Positions 48,179 through 61,047 are shown, numbered from the stretch's first letter. The stretch is DNA of 64,000 nucleotides from Apoda limacodes (GCA_946406115.1 OX291557.1:5798501-5862500), one strand, 5' to 3'. The notes: a model not told the origin generated them from the letters alone. Numbers and translations are program-made.

Positions 48179-50700
48179 CCCACTATGCGGTACTAAATGT
48201 ACACTACATAAGGTGACATTACCCATGGCCATGCCGCTCACATGAGGAAATATACCTAGTGTTGACTTTGACTAAAGATTCTTCCTAATCAAGGCGCTGA
48301 ATCTGACTACAGTGGTATTTAATGCGGGAACATAGCCCAATGCAGCATAGTATTGTATTAGGAATTTGTAATACCACTTTCAGTGATGTGGCTCATACAC
48401 AAAAGCCGCATTTGCATTTTAGATTTGGAAAATAATTGCCATGCCTGTACCTACCACACTGTGTAGCATTGGACATGAAAAAGAGTAAAAGACCTTTCTT
48501 ATAGTAATTCCTTAAAGAAGTTAGTGTAGTTATTATAATTTGTTTGCAACTCTCCATAGGTGTTCAATGTTCATTTACATATAGTGAAAATGAAAGGAAT
48601 ATTAATTACAAAGGAACACACAAATATGGCATAAGACACAGAAATGTCGAATGAAGTAAGGAAAAGAAATAGTATATCCTTTTGTCAAGAAATCTGATTT
48701 AGGCTCAAAATATGAAAAAGGCAAAACGTTCAATCAGATAAAAACGGAAAGATTGACCTATATTTAACCTAGTACCCGTTTTGAACCTAAATCATATTTT
48801 TATTGATTTTAAGTTCACTAAATAAGACAGAGTAAGAAAAATAGGGTGTACTTTTTATATTTGGGTGGTAACTTGATACCTATTATTTAGTGATAATATT
48901 TAGCCTACAAATCGCTGGTTCGAAGAAAGGGTATTAACTCAAAAAAGCCTATTTTTCAGAATAGCTATTTTGTTCACTTCACGACTTATCTAATGCTATT
49001 AATTAAAAAAAATAAGAAATTCTACATACATGAACGTAATAACAACTTTTTTCACAAAAAGAAAACAATTATTTTTTTTAGATCAAAAATTGAAAATTTT
49101 GAGTTAATGCCCTGTTCTTGGATGAACGCATAAATTGATGAGCAAAGATGTTTGTAATAAAGATACTCAATACAAAATTAGAAAAAAAATCATATAACTT
49201 TGTCATATAACAGTCTATGTATTGAAAGAAAACTGTAAAGCTATTTTATTATGAGACATTTAAAGAAACATAAAATCTTTTAAAAATGTGGCCGATGTAG
49301 AACAAGTTTTAATTCCTAAATAAAAGGTGTGTTCGCAAGGTCAATAAAACGCGTTCTTGTTTTAAGAAATAGAAAATTCTCGATGACCTTGAATAAAATT
49401 GACTTTGATACCTCATATTAATATGGATCAATGAATAACATCTATTCATTGATCCCAAAGATCAATGATAAAAGATCTAAAGAGATTGTCTTTGGAACAT
49501 ACTTAGTAGAAATGCAAAACATTGTATAAATAAGTCAAATATGAAGACTAGACAATGGTAAAGAAAAAGTTAAATTTTAAATAGGTAAGTAACATTTTTT
49601 TTTTGTAAATATTTTTAATGACGATTGAAAGCTAGCTTGACTAAAATGGAGTACTTACTTAATGAAAATATATTTAAGCACGGTAGTATCACAGTTTAGA
49701 TTTTTTTAGTAAATTAATTTGTAGAGATATAAAAATGTATTAAATGTTTTCGGCATAACGTTTGACGTTGTATAACTTAAGGTTTTATGGTTGACTGACA
49801 AAGTTACAGTAAGTTATGAGACTGATTGGGGAAGGGAGAATGGTGTGTGCCAATTTTTTTTCTATGTATGGCTTATTTCAGTGTTTAGGAATGCAGGAGT
49901 GATGACTTAAACATTTGTATTTGGTATTAAAAAAAAATTATTGCAAAGTGTATTGCACTGATCTGAATTTTTTGTATTTAGTTATCTTGTATAGAAAACA
50001 TAATGATTACATATGAAACGAAAAGTTTTTCTCTAAAATATTTAAAAAAAATTGTACTACTGGTTTTCTTAGTTCCCATTGCAAGGCACAGGCCTCTACT
50101 TGGAGCAAGAATGCTTAGGCCTTAGTCCACTGGCCACTAGCTACTAGTTGTAGCTAGTTATAGTAATTAACGGAAAAACGCAATGTGAGACGACATAGTT
50201 GGGGTCGCAAGAAGTTGCTGGATTCAAGCCGCTCAAGAAGGCCTACACCAGCAGTAGAAGTTTAGCGGCTGAAAATATGACATACAAACTATTCCTAAGC
50301 TTTAGAAAGTGGCATAATGCAATTTACATGTCTAACGGCACTAAGTTGCTTTATGTAGCGCTAAGCAACAAAATTATTGTTCAACATCCAGCCGCTAAAA
50401 GAGTATTAATGTCTAACACTCCAGCTTTGCCGCTGCGTAAAGCCGCTAGATGCTGTTAGACGCATTGCTTTCTTGACTTAAGACACGTATGAGATCATTT
50501 TTGTGAAATAGCTTGTATAAAGTAAGAGATGACAAAAAAAATTACATAGACGTGTAGATAAGTTGTTATATTAGAAATTAGAAAATATAATGAAAAGAAT
50601 AAATTACAATTATATTTAAAAATGTGAAAAATATAAATATTTTGTAGTTATGAATATTTTTATAAATGACTTAAATAAACTTTTGGACATCATTATAGAT
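48179..50700 (+). other. Probable 3' untranslated region of the RNF144-type gene
   Basis: AT-rich sequence directly after the RNF144 stop, with no supported coding exon. Several AATAAA motifs occur (near 49156, 49321, 49344 and 50674); the 50674 site (ttaaataaac) is a reasonable poly(A) signal but the true end cannot be chosen from sequence. A perfect 13-bp inverted repeat with a 5-nt loop lies at 49425-49455. The ORF at 50199-50459 is probably part of a repeat containing several gccgct motifs and is not supported as a gene. Confidence 0.4.
49425..49455 (+). repeat. Perfect 13-bp inverted repeat, 5-nt loop
   Basis: ggatcaatgaata, then acatc, then tattcattgatcc. It lies in the presumed 3' untranslated region of the RNF144-type gene. 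Confidence 0.95.
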
Positions 50701-52592
50701 TTTCTTGTCGATTTCAAAATTAAAAAGACCTGTCATTGTATAATTTATTGTATGGTAGATTCCACAATTTAATGTATTTTAAGTTACTTTAAACTAATTG
50801 CATTGCAGGATTTAAGTACTAAACATATATGGCGGATCTCAAAGTATCGCTTGTGCCAAAAGATTTGAATTGAGGTGCAAAAAGACAATTTACAAAGATT
50901 TCAGTACTTATATTGTTTCTAGTTTTATTACGATGTTCTGCATGGTCCGAATCAAAACACCAAATGTTACTAATTATAATTAGACCTTAAAAATGTTTTG
51001 ACGTGACAACGTCTTATAAATTGGTTTGCCGGGTGACACTTCAAGAAACTGCGTTACGCTCCGCTCACGTTATGCGCTCACAATGAGAGCGAGTGAGAGG
51101 CACGCGGCATGGTTAGCCCGCCTAAGAGCGAGAGAGACAGACATAAAAAGTGAAAGGCACAAGTTGTCACGATTCCGGACGGTTGTCCGACACTAATTTT
51201 TTTAAAGAAAACATTAATAAGGAGTCAAATTCAACGATAAAAAATTACATTTATGACTACACTGTCTAGCGTACTTGTGAGTATGTCAACCATGATCAGA
51301 TTGTCAACAGTAGCTGCTATGCAGTGTGTTAAGAAGAGTTTCTTACTCTCTTTTGTCGCCTGTTTCGCGCGAGAGTTTGTCATCTTTGCGAAAAACAGGT
51401 GAAAAAAGTGTAGTGAAGCGGTGCGGTGGGGAAGGGGACTATTCCCCACATACTGTTAACATACAGGGGTGAATCTAATGTGGGTTGACGTATAGAATGT
51501 GACACTGGTTGACGTGATGTTTGGTTATTTTGTATTATTTATATAATATCATGACAACATAACCACATTCAACAGCCGTAATCTTATTTTAAGTTTAAAT
51601 TACGTAAACAGACGCCAGTATGTAAGATGATATACTTACCGTCCCCCGCACTCAGCCTATACTATTCTAAGTACTTTGGTGGAACGCACTGTATCTAAAA
51701 AATAAGGTACCTGCCGTAGTGTCCCTAAGATTCTGGCGGCATTACTTCTCTGAAAGCCCGTTGCGCTAGGAAGTAGACAGCTCTTGGGTCACCTGTGACG
51801 TCTGATCTACCTCTTTAGTCCATGGTATAAAAGATATGATTTCAAATCCAGCTGAACTTCGTGGCAGGTCTATCGATTTAATAATTATTTCACATACATG
51901 TATAATGATATAATAAAATTGCCCGTTTTGACGAAATATATTGAAATAACATTGACAAAATAATTGGTGGAAAAATTTGAAGAAGAAAGTAGTTTAATTA
52001 CAAGTAATTTACCAGAAAATAGTGATATAATATATATATAATATATTTGTCTGTATGCTCATGATGTATGTATATATATTGATAGTTGTCGCGAATTAAA
52101 TACAAAATTGTTAAGGCTTCGCAAAACATTAGCGTTGCTCTTTATTTGTACATGTGTTTAGTTGCAGAAAAGAAATGGGAAAAATACTATAAATATTTTT
52201 TACACAAAATTTCATTTGAGTTCTGAAATCTGTACAAAGTTTTGAATTTGAATGTCCTCATTTAATCGTATTTCAGGAACAAGAAATAACATAAGTTATG
52301 TTTAAAAGATTACAATTCTGTGATGGCTGGAAAACAGTTAATATAACAAAATGCACTGCTTTTCAATGTCCATGCATACAGTCTTAATTCATAACTTATT
52401 TGTAGAAAATAATATTTATGGAAGTGTAAATAAGATATGATATTGTACTTAATTTAAACTAGATGCAAATCAATGGTGTTTCTTATCAAATAAGCCATTT
52501 GTTATTCCACATGAAATTTAAATAAAAAAAATTAAATATTGTGGACAGCTGCCCATTACCAACAGTTTTATTCAATGTTTACTGTTACACTA

Positions 52593-52730
52593 TTAGGCCG
52601 GTGATAGTGCTTAATGGTACACTGCAGCGGTTTCGCCTCTCAACAGCATTTAATTGGTGAGGGTACTCCGGCTCGGTTCATATAGTTACCAACAAGTTCG
52701 GTCAACCATATAGCACTATTATTGGCCTTA
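52593..52730 (+). mobile_element. Foldback element of 138 bp flanked by TTA
   Basis: Left end ttaggccggtgatagtgctt pairs with right end gcactattattggcctta. TTA stands at both edges and may be a target duplication or part of the repeat. Confidence 0.65.
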
Positions 52731-54189
52731 GAGTTGTCGATGCTATTGCATCCACTTTTATTATCATAAAAACCTTCTTGCCCTGATTACTTGATTTAAA
52801 TAATAATGATTCACCATTGATCTGTTGTAGCTTGTTGTAGCAAGCTAGTTAAAGCATTTGTAGATATATAAATCAAATTGTCAGTAACTGTTTAGAGTTA
52901 AGTGTTTTACATCGCACATTAAGTTGAATCAATCTTGTTTATGGTATTGTGCAAAGACTTTATTTTTTAATATGTTTATTTCAAGTTAATAATGAGTCAG
53001 CATGTTGTGGATAGGAGTTTTATTATGTTGTTTAATCTTTATAGGTACTTTCTTTATTGTGTTGACGCGGTAATGATTTTCTTCATTCTAATTATAAATA
53101 ACTTAAATAAAACAAACTGATAAATATCATATTGCAGTTTTATTTAATTTTAGATCCACGGGATTCCCCCTTAGTTATTTCAATTCAAAAGTCCTAAGTA
53201 TAAAACTTATCATTTCATTTTAACCTTAAGATGAAGATAAGAAGGGGGCACACAGCAAGCTGAATACTGCTTACAATGTGGAATATGAACGTAGTATGAG
53301 CAAAAAAACATTAAGTATTTATAATTCACATATTACTGTGTATTGAAAATTTTCTAACAACAGCCCTTGAAATTTCAGGTGGTGAAAACTAGTGGAAGTT
53401 TTGTGACTTTTTTTATCAAGAAAGGGGTTCAAAGATTTTGGACCAAAAGTCTGTTAGGACCCTTTTTATTAGAATCAAGTACGGGGCGCAGGATAAAAAT
53501 TATACCAATTGTTAGAGGACATTTAAATAAACAAAAAATCATCTATAGTAAAATGTCCTAAAATATTGCGTTACTGATTTATTGATAGTTTAGTGTTCCA
53601 TATAAAGATCACAAAGTTAGTCAATCAAACTAAAACTATCTGAAAAAGTTTTTGACAAAATGTTCAATTTTTTATTACAAAAGAGTAGATTTTTTTTCTA
53701 AAAAAGTGAAATAGTTTCTGGGATATCTACATTCTTGTTAAAATCATCCTTTTTTGAGCTAACTCAAAAATCTATTGTTTTTCATCTTACAGGGCTCAAC
53801 AGGGTCTCATATATATATATTTCATTATTTTGAAATAAAAAGGCTAATATTTTAAGAAGAAAAAACGGAAATTTTGGATTTTTGAGAAATCTTTACATTT
53901 TTTGTTATAAAAAGTAGCCTTTTTTTTCTAAAATAAGTCAGGGAATAACTTGAAAAATGCCTGGATAACAGGGAAGTCAGGGAATTTTGGTTGAAGTTAA
54001 AAGAGACAACCCTGTATATTTACTGCATGCAATAATTGATGAACTGTGTAATGTTGCTCTAGCATTTCAATTTGAAATTTGAATTAAATTTATTTATAAT
54101 TTGAGACATATCTAATAAAATGTTGTTTATTGACAACAATAATTTACGACACATACACATTTGTTTTGCATTATTAAAATACATACTTT

Positions 54190-54316
54190 TTTAATAAATA
54201 TTTTTGGCCATTACAAACATGGCCATCTGATCCCAAACTATGCAAACATGAATGTTTTTCCCTGTGCGGAAATCGAACCCTCGCCCCTCGATTTAGCAGT
54301 CGGCTGCAAAGCCGTA
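54190..54316 (-). repeat. tRNA-derived SINE, minus strand, short copy
   Basis: In reverse it shows gggttcgatttccgcacagg (B box) and a tail with tgtaatggccaaaaatatt, parallel to the SINE at 37503. It lies between the RNF144-type gene and TMEM223. Confidence 0.65.
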
Positions 54317-54529
54317 AAAAAAATATGAGCAAAACTCAATTTAGAATTATAACCACATTCTTGTAGTAACCTGACTGTCGTAAATTCTGTCTAAAGTAAA
54401 AGATCTAATAAAATTACAAGAAAGCATTAAAATGTTGAAACATAGATACTGACGTTTTAACACACATATAAACATAATATTATTATCTAATTAAAGTTCA
54501 ATCTCAAAATAAGCATTATGTCATTTCCA

Positions 54530-54822
54530 TCACCATTTTCTAGCCAATCCTGCAGTAGAATCAAATAAAACAGGGTTTTTAAACTCTCCTCTCATATCCA
54601 GCATGTAATGCATCCACGTGTTTTTTACCTTCAGTGGTAAATGTACCTTAGCCGAAAGCCGGTTTTCTTTGCAACATACATATTGAATAGGCACCTTCAT
54701 CATTCTGTTGCGTCCAAAAGGTGTATAAGTGACAAAAGTCACATGTTTTCCCCCTTTGTTGAGTATTAGGAATCGTACAGACTTGAGAGTATACATCCAT
54801 ATCATTGCAAGAGACCCGGCAC
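54530..54822 (-). CDS. TMEM223: TMEM223 homologue, exon 2
   Basis: This exon completes Gly130 and encodes residues 131-226. The second membrane segment runs to about residue 142 (AGSLAMIWMYTL). Then comes the family's C-terminal domain: HVTFVTYTPFGRNRMMKVP, PLKVKNTWMHYMLD, and the ending LFDSTAGLARKW with TGA at 54530-54532. The THAPFG-like, PLKVK and LFD motifs match what I know of human TMEM223. The acceptor on the minus strand is acttttcag. The joined reading frame of 388 + 293 nt equals 227 codons including stop, with no stop inside. The 3.25-kb intron holds a transposase relic and other repeats. The gene is tail-to-tail with the RNF144-type gene. Confidence 0.88.
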
Positions 54823-55364
54823 CTGAAAAGTAACAGATTTTTTAGGCCTAAACCACACTGCAATTTATAATCCAAACCACAATGCAAATGGCAATTGCGC
54901 GATTTTTTGCTGCAATTTTATAAAAATAAAACCATATAAGCAAAAATTTTAATATAAATGTGAAAAAATCACGCATTATTTATTTACACGGCAGTGTAGG
55001 TCCTCATTTTTATATAAAATTCTTCTGTTCAATCTAGACATATGCCTGCTATAAAAATGCATTGCACCTTCCATGCATTGGGGAGCAAATTAAGAAGCTA
55101 ATGTTATTTCACACTTGACACAAAAGATATAAAACACAAAATCACCTACTTATCATTGTATTTTCCCCTAACCAAAGGTTTACCTGGTAGAGATCGTTTT
55201 TTAGGGATAAGGTCGCCTATTTGTACTTTTTTATTCTACCCTTTTTTTATTGTATTTCTATTTAAATTGTGCAATAAAGAAAAAAAAAATCACCTAGTAC
55301 ATATAGATCTGCTTCTAAGTCACAGTCAATTTACTTAGCAAACTGTAAACATAGTCTCTACCAT

Positions 55365-55424
55365 AAATTTTGTTACTTCCTTTGAAACAAAGGGAAATTT
55401 TGTTACTTCCTTTGAAACAAAGGG
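55365..55424 (+). repeat. Tandem duplication, 2 x 30 bp
   Basis: The 30-bp unit aaattttgttacttcctttg plus aaacaaaggg occurs twice without a difference. Each unit contains the small inverted repeat cctttg-aaa-caaagg. It lies in the TMEM223 intron. Confidence 0.95.
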
Positions 55425-56469
55425 TAAGGTAAATTTATCCGTATGTATTTTGTCAGGTATTTAAAATTTCCCCTTTTACAATCCTGACTTATATTGTTAA
55501 GATTTAGAAGATTTTCTTTATCACTAATTAAAATAAAATTGGTATTTACGAGATATGAGACTAGAGAGAGATATAGCATTAGAAGCAATGTTGCAGCAAT
55601 GACCCAAAAGGGTTAGTGATTAGAGGTTGTCCCCCACATTATGATGTGGGTGTGTTCAGTCACTTTTTATCCCTTTCTGGGGGGTTAAAGATGAAGACAT
55701 ACATGCATACATTCTTTTATAGTTAAAATTAAAATATGCCATTTCTAGAGACAACATTATTTCAGATTGTAATTTTAATTTGAATCTCTTTTTATCTATG
55801 TGTGTATTTCACATTTTTTTTTTATACAGGTGACTCTGAATTGAGGCTTCAAATTTCTTGAAGAAATTCTTTCATAGCTAAGATTATTTAGAGCACATCA
55901 TACAATAAAATTAATTAAGTTTGTGATATTACTAAAAAAAAATATAAAACAAAAGTATCAATCAATAAATAATTCTAAGTATCATCGTTTCTTGTAGAAA
56001 TGAATAGGGAAAGAAGCAAGCAGCAGGCGCGGGCCACTGACCTCACCCCGCGCCAAACAAGCTCTAAACGTAGTAGGCAAGTACGTTAATACCTACCTAC
56101 CTGCCTAGAAAAATTTTCAAAACCAACTCTCCTTTTATACTTTACCGGCTTAGGACTGTCAATAATAAATAAAAAACGATAAGTAAAGTAAAATCCACTT
56201 ATAAAATTTTAGGTAATTAAAGTTTACTTATCATAAATAGGTACCATCCTATCGTATTTCTGGCGTATTTAAAAAGTTGATATCACAATCATTTACAATA
56301 ATTGAATGCGGATTTAAAATGAGAAAAAAAAAACCAGTAAACTCACATTTGAATGTCCGTAAAAATTATGTGTAATTTAACAATTGCTTAAAATGACCAC
56401 CCTATTTTCCAAACACAACAAAGCACTACCTACGTCGCGAATTGTTTTTAATTTTTCGTAGCACAACTG

Positions 56470-57140
56470 TTCGCGATTTAACCACCACTGCAAAAGCACT
56501 TACGTTTTTGTCTTTTAATTGTTCAATTGTTTCGGATTCACATTCCTTAACAATTCATTTTATCTCTCCCCACAAATAATAGTCTAGCAGGGTGAGATCT
56601 GGCGACCGTGCCGGCCATGATACGGGTTCGCCGCGAACGATCCACCGTTTGCCGAACTACATTTAGGTAGGTACGCACACACTTCACTGTAATAGTGAGT
56701 TGGGGCTCCGTCGTATTGAAGGTGCATGTTGGCTAGACACTGGTAAAACTTCTAACAAATTTGTCACTTTCAAGGATACCGTCTCCCAGTTAACGTACCT
56801 CCCAGTTCACAGTTAATGCCAATATCCTCAGTCCAGAGGATATTTTGTAACAACCAATAACAAAATCGCATTCTTGGTCCATCTTCAGCGAGAATCTGGT
56901 ACTTGCCTGAGGATTTTGGGTAAAAAACCTCCTTATCATCCGATACATTCGTCTTGGATGTACTGCTGTCCTCCTTCCGGCTAAGGCATTCGCTGGAACA
57001 TGAAAGCTCGCAAAGTCCAGGAGGTTTTGTGTTACGCTTAAATTTCTTCGTATGCGTGCGCTAAACTCCTTGTTTGGTAGTACTATACAACCATGTGAAG
57101 AAGTTGTAGGTTGGTAAACAAGACTGTATTTTGTCAAGTC
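56470..57140 (-). pseudogene. Mariner/Tc1-type (IS630 superfamily) transposase relic
   Basis: On the minus strand, several frames give pieces of a DDE transposase in order: FTQNPQASTR, MRFCYWLLQNILWTED, then QYDGAPTHYYSEVCAYL and, after a shift, a WPARSPDL-like piece. The DGAPxHY and ILWTED blocks are typical of the catalytic domain. Frame shifts and stops disrupt it. It lies inside the TMEM223 intron on the same strand as that gene. I could not place its terminal repeats. Confidence 0.65.
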
Positions 57141-57687
57141 CTAGGCATTTTTCTCTATAACTGACACACACAGAATGGATTGTTATTGATCGTTGATCGA
57201 TGACGTAAGTGCGGCTTTTAGACTTTTTGAGAAAGTTTTCGTACAAATGTTTAATTGTTTGTTTTGGTTTTTGTAAATGCGCGGACGCGCGGGTGTGCGA
57301 GGGGAAGGTACAGGGAGGCCGGCCAGTAAGGATAATGCATTTGACAAGCTAAGTTTTTTGGTACCTAATTTATTTAGATAAGAGAATGACCTAAAATACG
57401 CATTGCCAATTCTTCTTGCAAAAGTTTTACCTATGAGCATGAAATTGCTTGATACTTTGTTAAATGTTTTATTTAAGTATTTATTACAATTGTAGTCATA
57501 TTTTATTTTTATCAATTATTGATATTTTGAGTACGCCTTAACACAATGAGTTGGTTTTTATCGTTTCAGGTGATAATGTCAGTTTTTTTTTCATAATTTA
57601 AATTTGAAATGTGACAGTTAAAAATTAAAGTACTTCTGATACTGAATCATATACAAAAATTTGTAGCCTCAGTTCAAAGTCATCCTG

Positions 57688-57763
57688 TATTTTGAACCAA
57701 AATCATAGTTTTCTTAATTTAAGTTTATTTTGAACCAAAATCATAGTTTTCTTAATTTAAGGT
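57688..57763 (+). repeat. Tandem duplication, about 2 x 37 bp
   Basis: The segment attttgaaccaaaatcatag plus ttttcttaatttaag is repeated directly at 57691 and 57728 with no difference in the core. It lies in the TMEM223 intron. Confidence 0.9.
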
Positions 57764-57877
57764 TACAAAATAAGACAAGTGCGGAAAAACAGTGAATTTT
57801 TTAACCTCTACCCCTTTCGGTTACTCTTACCATTTTCTTGGCCTGTCCATGATAAAGTATATATTTTTATATTTCAG

Positions 57878-57993
57878 AGCAAACATTTACCTTTTTGGCA
57901 AGGTTGCACTAGCTGCGGTCCCATGAAGATTGGTCTTTTAGTGACCATGCCTAGTTCAACCTGGTGAAAATGTTGAGAAGGTAAATGTTTGTT
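57878..57993 (+). mobile_element. Small foldback element in the TMEM223 intron
   Basis: agcaaacatttacctttttg at the left is mirrored by gagaaggtaaatgtttgttc at the right, with about 75 bp between. It ends about 80 bp from the TMEM223 donor site. Confidence 0.5.
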
Positions 57994-58076
57994 CGCATGT
58001 AAAAAATAATCTGTACAAAGCACAATATGTCGAAAAGTTTAATATTTGTTAGGTTAGGAGAATTGGCGGAACTTAC

Positions 58077-58464
58077 CAACAAATACGGCTACAGCTCCCA
58101 ATGTGTTCCTGTATTTATTTTCCCCCAGATTAATTTTCCTAAACCATGGTGTGTCTTCTGTTATTGTAGATTGGTCCACTGGAGCGTCTCTTAATGCTGT
58201 GAAAGCAAATTTGCCAAGATACATCCAGAATAAATATTGAACGATAGCAAACAAATTCATATATTTAAAAAACTTTGGATTTTCATATTTAAAAAGAATA
58301 ACGTCTTTAAGTACGTTTGTGTTTACATCGTGTATTGTTTTAGTCCTTATACTAAGACATAGGTTTTTTACTTCATTAGGACAGTTTCCATTTCCATAAG
58401 TCAAAGAATAACGATATGCAATACTTCTTTTTATTAAAGCTGAAGCAGAAGACAATAACGACAT
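58077..58464 (-). CDS. TMEM223: TMEM223 homologue, exon 1
   Basis: This exon gives residues 1-129 and the first base of codon 130 of a 226-aa protein. TMEM223 is a small mitochondrial inner-membrane protein, linked in human cells to cytochrome c oxidase biogenesis. The N-terminus (MSLLSSASALIKRSIAYRYS) is rich in Ser, Arg and Lys and lacks acidic residues, as expected for a mitochondrial presequence. The matrix motif VLKDVILFKYENPKFF leads to a first membrane segment at about residues 66-88; a second starts at about 120 (NTLGAVAVFVG). The start is the first in-frame ATG (58462-58464). The donor on the minus strand is gtaagt at 58076-58071. The first exon reads past the donor only into KFRQFS and a stop. 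Confidence 0.85.
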
Positions 58465-59265
58465 CGTTTCACACAAATATATAGGCTCGAAATTGCTATG
58501 CTAATTGTGAAGTCGCGTTCCTCCTTATTACAATATTATTATAATATTGGAAACACACAAAAATAAAATAGAGGTATAATTTTAGGTTAGACATGGGTTT
58601 CAGTAAACAAATAAACAGCTGATTAGCCAAATTTTTCTCGTATAGGGCGTGTTTTTTTTAGATTGCAATTGCTCGCAAATTTGGTAACTGTTAGCAGTAT
58701 AGCAAAAGGCACCTCAGTTTACCACCAACTGAAGCGTTTAATCGCCCGTTTAAGCGCAAATAATAATTAGGTACAGCGGCGCAAAGGTAATAAAAAAATG
58801 CACAGCGCATTTCCTAGTCAGAGAAATTATTGAGGCTATGTTCCAAATCACGCCAAGTAATTATCGCCCGGTAAAGTTGAAAAATCAAATTTTCCGGAAC
58901 GGGTGTTTATAATTATTTTCGCTTTGTGGCCTTTATTGTACTTTAAAAGCACAGTATTTCGCCAATGTAAACGTGGTGAGAGAATCAATGTACTTATATA
59001 ATTGATTGGTTTCTTAAATTATCTAAGACCAGAATTTTATTGTTTTCTTCTAAATTGAGGTTCCATATTAATTGCCACCACCTTACACAAAGGATCCACG
59101 TCACACACACACAACAACACAAAAGAATTGGGAAAGGGCATATATTAGGGGAGAGACAAATATATATTCATAAACAACTAACTAAGTACTACAGTTTAAT
59201 GTTAAATGTTTTGATATATTTGGTTAGGAGATGTGTAAATAAATAACAAGAATTGCATATTTACA
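58465..59265. other. Upstream of TMEM223; no gene seen
   Basis: Should contain the TMEM223 promoter and 5' leader. No clear TATA box; a short gcgttcctcc patch is near 58517. The ORF at 59040 has no domain. Confidence 0.4.
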
Positions 59266-59269
59266 GGGC

Positions 59270-60155
59270 GTGGGATTTTGGTTGAAAGGCTATCATACAA
59301 AGAAACTGGGAATTAAGGGCAGCTAAAAAATATATGGTCAGGGGAGCCTTCATCCAAACCACATTTACAAAGAGATGAGTCTTTAATTCTAAGTTTTGTT
59401 AAGAAAACTGGGATACAAACATGGCCCAACCTCAGACGACACATGGTAGAAGTGACAGATTTATCACGGATTCGTGAATGACAAAACTATGGTTTTGATG
59501 GAATAGATGTTTGGATTTGACCATAATATTTTGCTCTCGACTGTCTCCATAAAGTGTTCCAGTCTGTTGCAAGTTGTCTTTTTGCAAGGCATTGCAAGTC
59601 TAGGGAGAAGATTTAGTAGTGGGTCGAAAGTCCTGTTTGAGCAGCATCCATAGCCCATTGGTCAGCCATCTCATTACCTTCCACACCACTGTGACCAGGA
59701 ACCCAGGCAAGAACAATCTTAATACCTTGGATTTGACATGCATATAAACCTTTTTTTATCACAAGAATGATGGGGGATAATAGTTTAGCTTTAAAAGGGT
59801 TGCATAGTAGAGCTTGGAGACAGCTTTTTGAATCAGATAGAGCTATTGATTTATTTAGTTGGTGAGATTTTATATATAGCACGGCTTCTAAAAGAGCGAT
59901 AGCCTCCCCTGTAAAGACAGATAGATGTCTGAGGGGGACTTTTGAAGCTGAGAATAATTTTAAATTTAGGAATCCAAACAGCTGAACCAACACAGCTGTT
60001 TTCAGAAAGTTTCTAAAAAAGATACCTATAGAGTTTAAAAAACGAAAATATTTTTTTATTAAAAAAAAGGTTAAATTATCTTTCTCAAAGGATTCACTTT
60101 CATATTTGACAGCTGTCAATAAGCAGCATAAAATACAATACCTACCTCCCGACAT
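59270..60155 (-). mobile_element. I/R1-type LINE relic: RNase H domain and C-terminal Cys/His motif
   Basis: The minus-strand frame 60155-59613 contains an RNase H domain: TGEAIALLEAVLYI, IALSDSKSCLQALL and LAWVPGHSGVEGNEMADQW, giving the active-site pattern E, D and GN-x2-AD. A second frame continues with a Cys/His cluster (LCKCGLDEGSPDHIFFSCP) typical of the C-terminus of RNase H-bearing LINEs of the I/R1/LOA group. The reverse transcriptase is missing, and two frame shifts separate the parts. Confidence 0.8.
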
Positions 60156-60359
60156 GGGATTTTGTAATATTTCGTAGGAAAACCGCTTAAATGAAACACA
60201 AAGTCAACATTAAATTTTGCTACCAAATATTACTGAAAGTTTCAACTGAGGATCAACGCGGATTTTAGTTTTGGATGTAGTGTCAAAGACCATGAAAAAC
60301 CATAACATTGGTGTCATTATTTTTGTCATACGACCTAAAATTAGTTAGCAAACAAATTA

Positions 60360-60500
60360 ATGTGCCGCACCGAGCCGCGAGTTGCCGTGACGTAGAGTGC
60401 GTGACGTCGTGACCGTGACCGTCGCCGTCGCGCCTTTAAGCCGTAGCGTTTGCAGTGATAAAGCGCACAGTGTTTATGTTTCATCACTTGTGTTTTATCA
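60360..60500. promoter_or_regulatory. CpG-rich block
   Basis: A GC-rich, CpG-rich stretch (cgcaccgagccgcgagttgc, tgacgtcgtgaccgtgaccg and gtcgccgtcgcgcct) with a CRE-like tgacgtc. It stands out from AT-rich flanks, lies upstream of the THAP relic and overlaps the edge of the tRNA-like repeat. It may be a promoter or 5' untranslated exon of an unseen gene. Confidence 0.3.
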
Positions 60501-60700
60501 ATATAAATGAATACTTTCACAGCAAAGATGCAGTCAAAAGATTAACCTCGAGCCTGGACTTGAACCTGCGACCCTTACATTCCGTGTAAGTGCTCCGAGG
60601 CACAAGTCTGGCTGATGAAAATACCAACTACATCTATGGTGCGGAAATACGCTCGTAACAGTCTTAGTACATTAATCTTATAAACACACAAAATCTTCAT
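60490..60700 (-). repeat. Second copy of the tRNA-like unit, with 14-bp deletion
   Basis: On the minus strand the unit reads as at 3214 but lacks the 14 bases TAGCTCAGTGGAAG, i.e. most of the A box. The 3' flank (aatcttttgactgcatcttt and an AT-rich stretch) is shared with the first copy. The 5' flanking segment cttataaacacacaaa is also shared but in the opposite orientation. Confidence 0.6.
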
Positions 60701-60839
60701 AGAAGTAAGAAAATACAATACATATAAAAATACCATACTATAAATTATATAATTTTTTTTTTAATCTTTCGAAATTGGTTGTGTTTGAAGCAAATGAAGT
60801 TTTCGATTTTTGTCTGGTTCAAAATTTTAACTATAAATA

Positions 60840-60992
60840 TTGCCGAAATGTACTAACACGTCTATTAAACCGCCAGAGAAACTATTTTTAACGTGCCGAA
60901 AGACGACGAAAATGGTGTTAGTTGTAAAACCCGATGATGAAACCTCACTCTCGGCGCTAGCTACAAGACATTGTTGTGAAGATCATTTCAAT
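60840..60992 (+). pseudogene. THAP-domain relic with a possible splice donor
   Basis: The frame reads LPKCTNTSIKPPEKLF and ends ATRHCCEDHFN, which fits the two ends of a THAP zinc-finger (C...P...F and C-x2-H-F). The expected ATG is TTG (60840-60842), and the central FPK/W part is not conserved. The frame is followed directly by gtacgt, a fair donor. THAP domains occur in P-element and hAT-like transposases and in genes derived from them. Loss of the start and of the core residues argues for a dead copy. Confidence 0.5.
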
Positions 60993-61047
60993 GTACGTAC
61001 CTACAACTATACCTATTATTTTGTTGTATAATGTTAATAAGTCTAAT

